Source of the DNA: Paraburkholderia bannensis NBRC 103871
GTDB lineage: Bacteria; Pseudomonadota; Gammaproteobacteria; Burkholderiales; Burkholderiaceae
Direction: 5' to 3'
Assembly (NCBI RefSeq): GCF_000685015.1
Contig: NZ_BAYA01000006.1
Span: 62,001-126,000, forward strand
Length of the DNA stretch: 64,000 bases
Positions 37,333-46,837 of this stretch are shown here, in pieces. Position 1 is the stretch's first letter. The number at the start of each line of letters is the position of its first letter. Made by a program: the position numbers and the translations under genes. Below the pieces are notes generated by a model. That model did no database searches. It had not been told where the DNA came from and was given only the letters and a program-made list of their open reading frames with translations.

Positions 37333-37983
37333 ATGAACACAAGAATCTTGACCCGCCTTTCCGTCTTCGCCGTAGCAGGCGCGCTCGTTGCAGGCTGCGC
37401 GACCCAGCAAGGCACGAACACGGCCGTCGGCACCGGCGTCGGTGCAGGTACGGGCGCCGCGATCGGCGCGATCTTCGGCGGCGGCAAGGGCGCGGCGATC
37501 GGCGCTGGTGCAGGCGCGCTGGTCGGCGGCATCACCGGCTACAACTGGCAGGCGATCCACAACAAGCTGTCGGGCGCCACCAAGGGCACCGGCACGCAGA
37601 TCACCGAGCAGCCGGACGGCTCGCTCAAGCTCAACATCCCGAGCAACGTGACCTTCGACACCAACAGCTACGCGATCAAGCCGTCGTTCGCGCCGGTGCT
37701 CGACCAGGTCGCGCAGACGCTGCAGCAGAACCCGGAAGTCGTCGCGCAAGTGGTCGGCCATACGGATAACACCGGCCAGCCGGCGTACAACCAGACGCTG
37801 TCGGTCAACCGCGCACAGAGCGTGGTCAACTACCTGGCCGGCCGCGGCATCCCGATGCAGCGCATGGCAGCCGAAGGCCGTGGCGACACCCAGCCGATCG
37901 CCGACAACAGCACGGAAGCGGGCCGCACCGCCAACCGCCGCGTGGAAATCTACCTGCGCGCAACCTCGCAGCATCAGCAGTAA
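37333..37983 (+). CDS. OmpA-family lipoprotein with glycine zipper
   Basis: This 216-residue lipoprotein has a lipobox (AGALVAGCATQ). A glycine-zipper hydrophobic segment (about residues 33-75, repeated GxxxG pattern such as GTGVGAGTGAAIGAIFGGG) follows, then a C-terminal OmpA domain. LNIPSNVTFDTNSYAIKPSF, VVGHTDNTGQPAYNQTLS and TEAGRTANRRVEIYL bind peptidoglycan. It should tether the outer membrane to the cell wall (YiaD-like). AGAGGATTGAAA precedes the start. A hairpin terminator follows at 38050. Confidence 0.92.
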   Translation: MNTRILTRLSVFAVAGALVAGCATQQGTNTAVGTGVGAGTGAAIGAIFGGGKGAAIGAGAGALVGGITGYNWQAIHNKLSGATKGTGTQITEQPDGSLKLNIPSNVTFDTNSYAIKPSFAPVLDQVAQTLQQNPEVVAQVVGHTDNTGQPAYNQTLSVNRAQSVVNYLAGRGIPMQRMAAEGRGDTQPIADNSTEAGRTANRRVEIYLRATSQHQQ

Positions 37984-38468
37984 GCGCGGCGATATCCGGT
38001 CGCCTGCCAATGCAGGCACCGGATAAAACAGCGACAGGACAGACAGAACAAACGGGACGGCTGCAACGCCGTCCCGTTTGCGTTTGAAGTTGGCATTTGA
38101 AGCGTGCCGCATCGTTCTTCAACGCCTTGCCGCATGGCCTTCGCCGGGAATCGAAAAAAATTTCGAACTCTCGTGAAATGGCGCGGTCTGTCTTTACGGT
38201 ACGTGTGCGGTCATGCCGCCGCGTCACCATTCTCCTCTTGTCGTTGTTGCTCCGGGGCCATCCTGCCCCGGTTTTTTTTGCCCGCGATTTGCGCGCCTCT
38301 CGTGGGAATCGCGTGCGAATCCAGCGTGAAAGCCGCGCCGCAATCGCATTTCGATCCAGCAGGCATTGCCCTGCGCCGTCGCCACGGCGCGCCGGGGCCC
38401 GGACGCGTCGCGCCCCCGCCCTGCTAAAATCGCCGTTTCCCCCCGCAACATCGGACGTCCAACCACTT
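37984..38468 (+). other. OmpA-like/metG intergenic region with terminator and metG promoter
   Basis: A 12-bp stem (AAACGGGACGGC at 38050-38061 with 38068-38079) followed by a broken T-tract ends the OmpA-like message. TAAAAT at 38425-38430 is the likely metG -10, giving a leader of about 30 bases. The 340 bases in between show no credible gene or structured RNA. Confidence 0.5.
38050..38085 (+). terminator. Intrinsic terminator of the OmpA-like lipoprotein gene
   Basis: A perfect 12-bp stem with a TGCAAC loop is followed by GCGTTT, a weak T-tract. Confidence 0.75.
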
Positions 38469-40619
38469 ATGTCAGCACCCGCCACCGACCTCGCCGCCGG
38501 CGCCTCCAGCGTTCAGAGCGGCCGCCAGATTCTCGTCACGTCTGCCCTGCCGTATGCGAACGGCCAGATCCACATTGGTCATCTGGTCGAATACATCCAG
38601 ACGGACATCTGGGTTCGCGCGCTGCGAATGCATGGCCACGAGGTCTACTACGTCGGTGCCGACGATACCCACGGCACGCCCATCATGTTGCGCGCCGAGA
38701 AGGAAGGCCTTACGCCGCAGCAACTGATCGCGCGCGTCTGGCAGGAGCATAAGCGCGACTTCGACAGCTTCGGCATTTCCTTCGACAACTACTATTCGAC
38801 CGATTCGGACGAGAACCGCGTGCTCTCGGAATCGGTGTACCTGGCGCTCAAGGAAGCGGGCCTGATTGAGACGCGCGACATCGAGCAGGCCTACGATCCG
38901 GTCAAGAACATGTTCCTGCCGGATCGCTTCATCAAGGGCGAATGCCCGAAGTGCGGCGCGAAAGACCAGTACGGCGACAACTGCGAAGTGTGCGGCGCGA
39001 CCTACGCCCCCACCGACCTGAAGAACCCGTACTCGGTGGTCTCGGGCGCGACGCCGATCCGCAAGACCTCGACGCACCACTTCTTCCGCCTTTCCGACCC
39101 GCGCTGCGAGCAGTTCCTGCGCGGCTGGGTGGCAGGCCTCGCACAGCCGGAAGCGACCAACAAGATGCGCGAGTGGCTCGGCGACGCGGGCGAATCGAAG
39201 CTCGCCGACTGGGACATCTCGCGCGATGCGCCCTACTTCGGCTTTGAGATCCCGGGCGCGCCGGGCAAGTACTTCTATGTGTGGCTGGACGCGCCGGTGG
39301 GCTACTACGCGAGCTTCAAGAACCTCGCCGAAAAGCGCGGCATCGACTTCGACGCCTGGGTGAAGCCCGGCTCGAAGACCGAGCAGTACCACTTCATCGG
39401 CAAGGACATCCTGTACTTCCACACGCTGTTCTGGCCGGCGATGCTCGAATTCTCGGGCCATCGCACGCCGACCAACGTGTTCGCGCACGGCTTCCTCACG
39501 GTGGACGGCGCGAAGATGTCGAAGTCGCGCGGCACCTTCATCACGGCGGAAAGCTACGTCACGACGGGCCTGAACCCCGAGTGGCTGCGCTACTACTTCG
39601 CCGCGAAGCTCAACAGCACGATGGAAGACCTCGACCTGAGCCTCGACGACTTCCAGGCGCGCGTGAACAGCGACCTCGTCGGCAAGTACATCAACATCGC
39701 CAGCCGTGCAGCGGGCTTCCTGATCAAGCGCTTCGAAGGCCGCGTGCAGGACAGCGCGATGAACCATCCGCTGCTGGAGCAGATGCGCGCCGCGATCCCG
39801 CAGATCGCCGCGCACTACGAAGCCCGCGAGTACAGCCGCGCGCTGCGCCAGACGATGGAACTCGCCGATGCGGTCAATGGCTACGTCGATACGGCCAAGC
39901 CGTGGGAACAGGCCAAGGATCCGGCCAACGCCGTCGCGCTGCATGAGACGTGCAGCGTGAGCCTGGAAGCATTCCGTCTGCTCTCGCTCGCGCTCAAGCC
40001 GGTGCTGCCGCAACTGGCCGAAGGCGTCGAGCAGTTCCTCGCCATCGCGCCGCTCACGTGGGCCGATGCGGGCCGCGCGCTCTCGTCGCAACAGCCGATC
40101 AATGCGTACAAGCACCTGATGACGCGCGTCGATCCGAAGCAGATCGAAGCGCTGCTGGCCGCCAACCGCGATTCGCTGCAGGCGACCGATGCGGGCGCCG
40201 CTGCCGCAGCCGATGCGAACAAGAAGTCGAAGGCCTCGAAGGAAGCGAAGAAGGCCGCCGCAGAGCCTGAAACGCCCGAAGTCATCTCCATCGACGACTT
40301 CGCGAAGATCGACCTGCGCGTGGCGCTGATCGTCGACTGCAATATCGTCGAAGGCTCGGACAAGCTGCTGCAACTCACGCTCGACGTGGGCGAGGAAAAG
40401 ACCCGCAACGTGTTCTCGGGCATCCGTTCGGCCTACAAGCCGGAAGACCTCAAGGGCAAGCTCACGGTGATGGTCGCGAACCTCGCGCCGCGCAAGATGA
40501 AGTTCGGCATGTCGGAAGGCATGGTGCTCGCGGCATCGGCTAAGGACGAGAAGGCCGAACCGGGCCTCTACATCCTTGAACCGCACAGCGGCGCGAAGCC
40601 GGGCATGCGCGTGCGCTAA
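38469..40619 (+). CDS. metG: Methionyl-tRNA synthetase
   Basis: This 716-residue class I synthetase has the HIGH motif in [16 protein letters not shown], a zinc knuckle with two CxxC pairs ([17 protein letters not shown]) and the KMSKS loop in [12 protein letters not shown]. The C-terminal tRNA-binding (EMAP-II-like) dimerisation domain (about residues 610-716) is joined by a Lys/Ala-rich linker ([15 protein letters not shown]). It charges elongator and initiator tRNA-Met. The start [11 protein letters not shown] lies about 30 bases after a TAAAAT -10. A strong terminator follows. Confidence 0.96.
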   Translation: MSAPATDLAAGASSVQSGRQILVTSALPYANGQIHIGHLVEYIQTDIWVRALRMHGHEVYYVGADDTHGTPIMLRAEKEGLTPQQLIARVWQEHKRDFDSFGISFDNYYSTDSDENRVLSESVYLALKEAGLIETRDIEQAYDPVKNMFLPDRFIKGECPKCGAKDQYGDNCEVCGATYAPTDLKNPYSVVSGATPIRKTSTHHFFRLSDPRCEQFLRGWVAGLAQPEATNKMREWLGDAGESKLADWDISRDAPYFGFEIPGAPGKYFYVWLDAPVGYYASFKNLAEKRGIDFDAWVKPGSKTEQYHFIGKDILYFHTLFWPAMLEFSGHRTPTNVFAHGFLTVDGAKMSKSRGTFITAESYVTTGLNPEWLRYYFAAKLNSTMEDLDLSLDDFQARVNSDLVGKYINIASRAAGFLIKRFEGRVQDSAMNHPLLEQMRAAIPQIAAHYEAREYSRALRQTMELADAVNGYVDTAKPWEQAKDPANAVALHETCSVSLEAFRLLSLALKPVLPQLAEGVEQFLAIAPLTWADAGRALSSQQPINAYKHLMTRVDPKQIEALLAANRDSLQATDAGAAAAADANKKSKASKEAKKAAAEPETPEVISIDDFAKIDLRVALIVDCNIVEGSDKLLQLTLDVGEEKTRNVFSGIRSAYKPEDLKGKLTVMVANLAPRKMKFGMSEGMVLAASAKDEKAEPGLYILEPHSGAKPGMRVR

Positions 40620-40642
40620 GGCAGCAAGGCGACATCAGCAAC

Positions 40643-40674
40643 AAAAAAGCACACCACGCGGTGTGCTTTTTTTT
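40643..40674. terminator. Bidirectional intrinsic terminator between metG and the fimbrial locus
   Basis: AAAAAAGCACACC pairs with GGTGTGC plus a T-run of eight around a 4-base ACGC loop. It serves metG and the convergent fimbrial genes. Confidence 0.92.
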
Positions 40675-40679
40675 GTGCA

Positions 40680-41198
40680 TCAGTTGTACGTGAAATTCAC
40701 CGTGGCGGTCGTCGTAATCGAGCCGGCCGTCATCGCGCCGATCCGGTACAACTGCGCGACCATCGGAATCGTCATTGAATTGGTCGCGTCCACCGTGCCG
40801 AGATTGATCGCGCTATTGAGCGTAATCGGCGTGCCCGTCGTCGCGCCGACGGCGCTGGCCTGCAGCAGCTGCACGCCTATCTGCGTCGCCGTGCCGGTGT
40901 TCTTGAGCACGCTTGCCACAGTGTCCATCGTGCCAGCCACGTTCATCGACACCTTGGCGCTCGTCGTGCAATCGGTCAATTGCATATTGAACGCCTGGGG
41001 GTTCTTCGTCGCGCCGACGGCGGGAAAGTCAGCAACCGATGCCGAGCCGAGATTGATGGTCTGGTTGGCCGTCGTGCTGTCGATCGTACATGACGCCGGC
41101 AGGATCGTACCGCTGAAAGTCAGCGTGGCGTCCGCGGCGAATGCCCCTGTCGTCGCCACCGACGCGAGGATGGCCACGGCTGTTGTGAGCTTGTGCAT
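40680..41198 (-). CDS. Fimbrial subunit (type 1 pilin family), minor
   Basis: This 172-residue pilin has a signal peptide (MHKLTTAVAILASVATTGAFA). The mature part begins with a donor-strand-like segment (ATLTFSGTILPASCTI), and two cysteines (in PASCTI and LTDCTT) form the usual pilin disulfide. The Tyr-containing C-terminal beta strand ends in ATVNFTYN. It is the last gene of the chaperone-usher locus, about 43 bases after the adhesin-like gene. It is probably a minor or adapter subunit assembled by the usher encoded upstream. Confidence 0.88.
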   Translation of the reverse strand: MHKLTTAVAILASVATTGAFAADATLTFSGTILPASCTIDSTTANQTINLGSASVADFPAVGATKNPQAFNMQLTDCTTSAKVSMNVAGTMDTVASVLKNTGTATQIGVQLLQASAVGATTGTPITLNSAINLGTVDATNSMTIPMVAQLYRIGAMTAGSITTTATVNFTYN

Positions 41199-41240
41199 GG
41201 TGAATGTCGTTCCCTTGTAGATGCGTCACGGGTGGCCGGC

Positions 41241-42305
41241 TTACTGATACGAGACCGTCAGCGTCATCGTTGCGTTGGCGGGGCCGGGCGTGATCGTGCC
41301 CGTCCGGTAATAGCGCGCCGTGAGCGGCACCGTGTAGTCTCCGCCAGCCGTGGGGCTAAAGCCGCTCAGCGTCTGCAGCGACGCAAGCGGAAATACACCG
41401 CCCGATGCATTGAACAACTGGATGCCGACGCCGCTCGCCGAAGGACTCCCGTTCAGCGCGGCAACATTCGTCGCCACAGTGCCGCCCGTCGGGTCGATCC
41501 GATACTGGATGCTATGCAGTTGGCCCGCCTGCGTGCCCGAAACGGCCGTGCCTGCCGGACAGTTGAGGATCTGGACGTTAAACGACGCCGGCCGCGGTGA
41601 AAGCGAACCCACTGCGGGGAAGTCCGCCGGCACGAACGTGCCCATCGGGATACTGACGTCAGGCGTCGTGCAGGTCAGCGGCACGATATTGACCGGCGTA
41701 ATCACGTAGGAATCGATCAGGTTATATAACGGGCCGTCCGAGTTCGGAAAAGCCTGGGCGACGACGCCCCCCGAAACCGTGCCGCCCACCGAGACCGTGC
41801 CCGACTTGACGAGTGCGACCTGTACCTGGGCGCCCATCGACCATGTGGCGGTCATGCCTGTATAGGCCTTGCCGCCATACGGCCCGAACCATCCGTACCA
41901 GCCGGCGTTCGCGGTATATGTCCTGCCCGCGACGACGATCCCGACGCCGGCGACATTCGTTTTGTAGACGGTGTAGGTGTAGGTCAGCCCGGTAGACGCG
42001 CCAACATTCGGCCCCAGCTGAATCCCCACGCCCAGGATCCCCCCGGACGATGAGCAGTTCCAGAGATTCGACGATGCCGGAGAAGTAACCCAATTCGTCA
42101 GCAGCGATCCAACGGGCGCATCCCTGGGCACGGAAACGCTGGCGGGTAGCGTCAACGTAAAGCTTTGCCCGCCACCTGAAGAACACCCGGCAAATGCACG
42201 CCCGCACAAAAGCAGCGATAGCACCTGGACCAGGCAGAGCAGCAGCAGGCTCATATGCCGGTTCGGATTGGGTCTGGTAGAAAACATAGTATTGAACGTC
42301 CGCAT
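41241..42305 (-). CDS. Fimbrial adhesin-like two-domain subunit
   Basis: This 354-residue secreted protein has a long signal region (hydrophobic MSLLLLCLVQVLSLLLCG). The N-terminal domain (about residues 40-200) has cysteines in GCSSGG and LWNCSSSG and many aromatic and Gly residues. The C-terminal half is a pilin domain (LTCTTPDVSIPMGTFVPADF then VQILNCPAG, ending TLTVSYQ). This two-domain layout is that of tip adhesins such as FimH, and it lies directly after the usher. The receptor is unknown. ATG 42305 has GGCGGA upstream; ATG codons at 42335 or 42251 are alternatives. Confidence 0.8.
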   Translation of the reverse strand: MRTFNTMFSTRPNPNRHMSLLLLCLVQVLSLLLCGRAFAGCSSGGGQSFTLTLPASVSVPRDAPVGSLLTNWVTSPASSNLWNCSSSGGILGVGIQLGPNVGASTGLTYTYTVYKTNVAGVGIVVAGRTYTANAGWYGWFGPYGGKAYTGMTATWSMGAQVQVALVKSGTVSVGGTVSGGVVAQAFPNSDGPLYNLIDSYVITPVNIVPLTCTTPDVSIPMGTFVPADFPAVGSLSPRPASFNVQILNCPAGTAVSGTQAGQLHSIQYRIDPTGGTVATNVAALNGSPSASGVGIQLFNASGGVFPLASLQTLSGFSPTAGGDYTVPLTARYYRTGTITPGPANATMTLTVSYQ

Positions 42306-42375
42306 TGATATTCCGCCGGCAGCTGGCATGTGCATTCGCATGCGTTGCCGACGTCTATTTGCTTTACCTCTGGGT

Positions 42376-45198
42376 TCACTGACACGCCGCGTCGGCAAAC
42401 ACCGTCTCCGCCGGCTTGCCCTTGACCGCGACGGGCAGCGAATAGCGCAGCTTGCAGCTCTGCCCGACACCCTCGCCCCACTTCACCGTGAGATCGCCGC
42501 CCGCCGACTTGCTGTAGAACATCGCGCGGCTGCCCTGACTCACCGTGCCAACGTTGTTGCCCTGCGCATCGAGCACGTCCGCACCGAACGGCACGGCGTC
42601 GCCGCCCAGACGGCGCACGCGCATCACCACGGCCTGGCCGCGATTCACGGTGTCGAACTTCACCTTCACCACGGCGCCCGCCGTCGGCGCGAAATGCTGC
42701 TCGGTGCTCTTGAGTTGCACGCCCATCGGCAGGCCCATCGTGTCGATTTCCACGTTGTTCAGCGTGTAGGGACGCATGCCCGCGATCGCCGCATGACCTT
42801 GCGTATCGACGCGCACGCCAGGCGAAGTCGCCACGCGCGCCCCCACGGCATCCTTCGCGTCGATGACCGCGAACGTGTCGCCCGTCTGCGACGTGAGCGC
42901 GACCCCGCCGGGGAAGGCGATGACCGTGCCGGCGATGCCCGCACCCGCCTGGGTGTAGCCGTTGCCCGTGCCCGCGTTGGCGCGAAGCTGCGTGAACGGC
43001 GCGAGATAGCCCGCGTTGGCATTGATGCTTGCGCCATTGCTGGTGTTGCTCGTGTAGCCCGCGGTGACGCCGTAGTTGAAGGCGTTGTCCTTGCCCGCCG
43101 TACCCGTGAAGGTTTCCTGGACCTGGTCGGTGCGATTGAGCGAATCGTGGGTGTAGCTCGTCGTCGTGTTCAGGGTCTTCGAGCCGATATCCAGCGGGAT
43201 ATTCAGGTTCAGCATCACGCGGTTGTCCCAGCGCGCGGTGCCCACGTCGATTTCGCGCGAAGCCGACACGCCCACGCCAACACGGCGAATATTCGTGTTG
43301 TAGCCCACCTGGTACGAGGTGTCGCGCCCGCCCTTGTTCCAGTAGTTCTGCGTGAAGCCCGATGCATAGAGCGAGCCCCAGTCGCCCAGGCTCTGGTTCA
43401 CCGTGAGCTGCAAACGGCCCTTCTGCACGCTGTTGTTGACGAACGCCGTGCCATTCAGCCCGGCGTCCCGCAACGCCATGGCGTCCGCATAGCTCAGGAA
43501 GCCGCTCGTCGAATAGCGATACGCCGCCAGCGTGAGATTGGTGTTGGTCGGCTCAATCAGGCGCGAGTACGACAGCCGCAGGCTCTGGCCGTTGCGGCTC
43601 GGTGCATGGGGAATATTGCTGTTGGCCTGGGTCACGTCCGCCGAGAACGCGCCGATCGGCGTATTGAGCGCCGCGCCCGCCGCCGCGGAAAAATAGTCCT
43701 GCCCCGCGATCGTGCCGCCGTATAGCGTGATCAGGTTGTTCAGGCCGTGCTGTACGCTGGCCTCGAACACGAACGGATGGCTGTTGAGGCTCGTATTGCG
43801 GTACTGGCCCGCCGCGATGTTGTAGCGCCAGCGGCCCGCACGCAGCGCATTCACCGGCGCGGCATACGGCACCACCGAAACGTGCTGGCTGCCGTCAGCT
43901 TCGGTCACGACCACCTGAAGGTCGCCGCCATAGCCCGTCGGATAGAGATCGTTGAACTCGAACGGCCCCGGTGCAACCGTGGTCTCGTAGATGATGTTGC
44001 CGTTCTGGCGCACCACCACATGCGCGTTGCTGTTCGCGATGCCGCGGACGGTCGGCGCGTAACCGCGCTGCGAATCCGGATACATACGGTCGTCGGTGGC
44101 GATCTGGCCGCCGCGCACGCCGAACGAATCGAAGACCGCGCCGTCGGTATAGGAATCGCCCAGCGTCAGCTGGCTCTTGATCGGCGTGAACGAGCGCTGC
44201 AGATACGTCTGCATGCTCTGCAAGTGCGTACCGCCGCCGTTCGAAGTGGTGACGTTGCCGTTGTAGCGAAAGCGCCATGCGCCCAGGTTCGCGCCCGCGA
44301 TCATGCCCAGATAGCCCTGGGTGGTCGACAACCCGCTGCCTTCCGTGTGGTAGACATTGGCGTTGTACTGGAACGTGGCCGCCGGCACGCCGTCGTCCCA
44401 GAACTTCGGATCGACCCAGCCACGCGCGTTGCGGCTCAGCGCCGCCTGCGGGATGCTCAGGTCGAGGCGCTGTTCACCCATGTCGAAGGTGGCGCTCGCC
44501 TGCGGGATCAGGTCGGACAGGAACGCACCGGCGTGATTCGCCGCATCGAGCTTTGCGCGCGCTGCATCGGGAAGACGCATCACGTCCACGCCCGCGCGCT
44601 GCAACAAATCGCCATCGAACAACGGCTGCGCGCCATGGCCGGCACCACCGGCCTCGCGCAAGGTCACGTCGGTCATGCCGATCCACACGCCGTTCACGTA
44701 GAGCGCGGTGCGATACTGCCCCGCCGCCGCTACGTTGCCCTTGTCGAAACGGCTGATGTCGATTTTCGACGCGCCCGATCCGCTCAGGAATTGCGAGTTG
44801 AATTCGACGGCGGTGGGTTCGACGGCGGCAGGTTCGACTTTGGTTGCCGGCTCCGGCGCGGCTGGCAACGGCCCGGTCACGCTCAACGGCAGGAGCCCGA
44901 TGGGCGCGGTCGGCGTGAGTGCGTTGCCGGAAGCGGACAGCGCGACATTGCCGACCGCGACGTTCGACGCGGACTCGGCGTTGCGGGTTGGCGCCACCGA
45001 CGAGGGCGCCGGCAGGACTTCCTGCGCAGGCTCTTGCGCCAGCGTCAGTCCCGACTGTGCGGCAGCCAGTTCCGCCGCGCCATCTGCCTTCGCATGCGAC
45101 GCCATGAAGGCGAGCAGCACAGCGACGCTGGCCTGGCTCAGGGCCAGCGAATCGGCATGGGGGAACCTGGAAGACGATCTAGATTTGTACTTGTCCAT
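42376..45198 (-). CDS. Outer-membrane fimbrial usher (FimD/PapC family)
   Basis: This 940-residue usher is longer than usual (800-870). A signal peptide ends near ASHAKA (about residue 38). A low-complexity Ala/Pro/Ser/Val tract of about 90 residues precedes the N-terminal chaperone-binding domain (VEFNSQFLSGSGASKIDISRF). The barrel and plug follow (VRGIANSNAHVVVRQNGNII, PFEFNDLYPTGYGGDLQVVV). The C-terminal domain ends in the paired cysteines of CKLRYSL and DAACQ. It exports and polymerises the pilins encoded around it. Confidence 0.93.
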   Translation of the reverse strand: MDKYKSRSSSRFPHADSLALSQASVAVLLAFMASHAKADGAAELAAAQSGLTLAQEPAQEVLPAPSSVAPTRNAESASNVAVGNVALSASGNALTPTAPIGLLPLSVTGPLPAAPEPATKVEPAAVEPTAVEFNSQFLSGSGASKIDISRFDKGNVAAAGQYRTALYVNGVWIGMTDVTLREAGGAGHGAQPLFDGDLLQRAGVDVMRLPDAARAKLDAANHAGAFLSDLIPQASATFDMGEQRLDLSIPQAALSRNARGWVDPKFWDDGVPAATFQYNANVYHTEGSGLSTTQGYLGMIAGANLGAWRFRYNGNVTTSNGGGTHLQSMQTYLQRSFTPIKSQLTLGDSYTDGAVFDSFGVRGGQIATDDRMYPDSQRGYAPTVRGIANSNAHVVVRQNGNIIYETTVAPGPFEFNDLYPTGYGGDLQVVVTEADGSQHVSVVPYAAPVNALRAGRWRYNIAAGQYRNTSLNSHPFVFEASVQHGLNNLITLYGGTIAGQDYFSAAAGAALNTPIGAFSADVTQANSNIPHAPSRNGQSLRLSYSRLIEPTNTNLTLAAYRYSTSGFLSYADAMALRDAGLNGTAFVNNSVQKGRLQLTVNQSLGDWGSLYASGFTQNYWNKGGRDTSYQVGYNTNIRRVGVGVSASREIDVGTARWDNRVMLNLNIPLDIGSKTLNTTTSYTHDSLNRTDQVQETFTGTAGKDNAFNYGVTAGYTSNTSNGASINANAGYLAPFTQLRANAGTGNGYTQAGAGIAGTVIAFPGGVALTSQTGDTFAVIDAKDAVGARVATSPGVRVDTQGHAAIAGMRPYTLNNVEIDTMGLPMGVQLKSTEQHFAPTAGAVVKVKFDTVNRGQAVVMRVRRLGGDAVPFGADVLDAQGNNVGTVSQGSRAMFYSKSAGGDLTVKWGEGVGQSCKLRYSLPVAVKGKPAETVFADAACQ

Positions 45199-45372
45199 GT
45201 TGAGCCGAATTCCGGGGTAGGTTCGCCCCTACCGATGCGCTGCGTCATCAGTAACGGGCTTACTACCTCGACGGGAAAGCAGGTATCCGACAGCCACGAT
45301 CAAGCCAAAACTCATTCGCAGCACGAAGTAATCTCAAAACACAGGGCAGTGACCGGGCCGCGCCACCGAAGC

Positions 45373-46116
45373 CTATTTCAGCGCGGACTCGTGCTTGACC
45401 GGCCCACCATAGTCGTTGAGCGTGGTGAACGAAACCTTGCCGCTCGCCGCAGGCGCGCCGGTGAGCGGCAGGCTCGCCTGGCCGCCCGGCGCCACCATGT
45501 TGCCTTCCTCGAACTTCGGCGCATGCTCGCCCTCGCCGACATGCGCCTCGATGATCGTCACGTGATAGGCCGTGGGGTTCGCAACCTCCAGCACCGGCTT
45601 GCCATTGAGGGTACCGAGATGCCAGTTCAGCTTGCCCGGCGCATCGTCGGCATTGCCCGGCAATCCGGCCGGGCGAAAAAAGAACTTCAGGCGCGAACGA
45701 AACGCCAGTTGCACGAAGTTCTGGCCCACCTCGCCGGCTTTCGGCTTGGGCGGCACTTCGAGCAAGTTGAACCAGAACAGCGTTTCGCGATCCTTGGGCA
45801 GCGCCTCGCCCGTGTACGCAATGCGGATGGTCTGCGACTTGTCGGGGTCGATGCGCGCAAGGGGGGGCGTGAGCACGAACGGCAGATCGAGCGTGCTGGG
45901 GTCGGCCTTGGGATCGCCCTTGTCGAGCCACACCTGGGTGAGCGCCGGCGACTTGCCGACGTTCGACAGCTTGAGCGTCACTTCGCTATCCGTCGCGTTA
46001 TAGACGATGCGCGTACCGGCGATCACCACCGATGCCTGCGATACGCACGGCAGCCACGCGCCCACGGCCAGCAGACCGGCGGCCACGGCGTGAGAAACGA
46101 TTTTGCGGATATTCAT
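45373..46116 (-). CDS. Periplasmic fimbrial chaperone (FimC/PapD family)
   Basis: This 247-residue two-domain immunoglobulin-like chaperone has a signal peptide ending near VSQASV. The G1-strand region LPKDRETLFWFNLLEVPPK is the family signature, and LTPPLARIDPDKSQTIRIAYTG carries the conserved Arg and the beta-zipper. It binds pilins by donor-strand complementation and delivers them to the usher. A 174-base gap separates it from the usher gene. A strong hairpin lies between it and the major pilin gene. Confidence 0.92.
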   Translation of the reverse strand: MNIRKIVSHAVAAGLLAVGAWLPCVSQASVVIAGTRIVYNATDSEVTLKLSNVGKSPALTQVWLDKGDPKADPSTLDLPFVLTPPLARIDPDKSQTIRIAYTGEALPKDRETLFWFNLLEVPPKPKAGEVGQNFVQLAFRSRLKFFFRPAGLPGNADDAPGKLNWHLGTLNGKPVLEVANPTAYHVTIIEAHVGEGEHAPKFEEGNMVAPGGQASLPLTGAPAASGKVSFTTLNDYGGPVKHESALK

Positions 46117-46193
46117 GACGCTCAACCAGAAGGCGGAGTTCGTGGCCACCGTGCCCTGCACAGACGCGTGCCAGCCGCAGCCGCGACAAACAA

Positions 46194-46241
46194 ATTCTTA
46201 AGAATCCTTATGAACGGGCGCATCAGCGTCCATTCATAAGG
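46194..46241 (-). other. Intercistronic hairpin between major pilin and chaperone genes
   Basis: A 16-base arm (46206-46221) pairs with 46226-46241 with one mismatch and one G-U pair around an ATCA loop. On the transcribed strand it is followed by the 12-base palindrome ATTCTTAAGAAT (46194-46205). It has no strong T-run directly after the stem, so partial termination or 3' protection of the pilin message is more likely than full termination. Confidence 0.6.
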
Positions 46242-46285
46242 TTCGAAACAGCCAGCCAGAAGGCCGCTACTGCGCCTTCAAGGCC

Positions 46286-46837
46286 TTATTGATACGACAT
46301 CGAGTACGTGACGTTGGTCGTCACGCTACCGGCGGTCGCGCTGCCAAGCGGCGAAATGTATTGCGCTGCGTATTGCAGGCTGGCGTTGCCGCCGGTGATC
46401 GCGACGACTTGCGAGTTCTGCGCGCCGTCGGCCTTGCTCACTTCGATGGTCTTTACGCCACCGTTGTAGTCGAGCAACTGGACTTCCACCTTGGTCGCCG
46501 TGCCGTTGTTCAGCAGGTTGCCGTCAGCCAGCGTGTTCGTGCCGTATTCCCAGAACGTGCGCACGTTGCCCGTTGCCGGCGTGCAGTTGCTCAGGGCGAT
46601 GTTGAAGCCCGTTGCGCCCGCGACGGCGCCAGCCGACGACAGCTCGCTCGCCGAAATGCTCGGCAGCGTGACCGTGAAGTTATTGCCCTGACCGTTGCCG
46701 CTGACCGTGCAGGTATTCGCCACCAATGTGCCATTGATGGTCAGCACGCCACCGTTGCTGACCGGGCCTGCCGCGTGAGCGGCGGCGGCCGTCAGGCCCA
46801 TCACTGCAGCGATCAGAGGAAGTGCGATTTTTTTCAT
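46286..46837 (-). CDS. Major fimbrial subunit (FimA-like pilin)
   Basis: This 183-residue pilin has a signal peptide (MKKIALPLIAAVMGLTAAAAHA). The mature start GGVLTINGTLVANTCTV carries the donor strand and first Cys, with the partner Cys in IALSNCTPA. The C-terminal strand ends in VTYSMSYQ. As the first gene of the locus, with its own AT-rich upstream region and a hairpin after it, it is the likely rod subunit made in large amounts. Confidence 0.9.
   Translation of the reverse strand: MKKIALPLIAAVMGLTAAAAHAAGPVSNGGVLTINGTLVANTCTVSGNGQGNNFTVTLPSISASELSSAGAVAGATGFNIALSNCTPATGNVRTFWEYGTNTLADGNLLNNGTATKVEVQLLDYNGGVKTIEVSKADGAQNSQVVAITGGNASLQYAAQYISPLGSATAGSVTTNVTYSMSYQ

Noticed and set aside
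41029-41229. A small minus-strand frame overlapping the start of the minor pilin gene
   Set aside because: It is an out-of-frame shadow of the pilin coding sequence.
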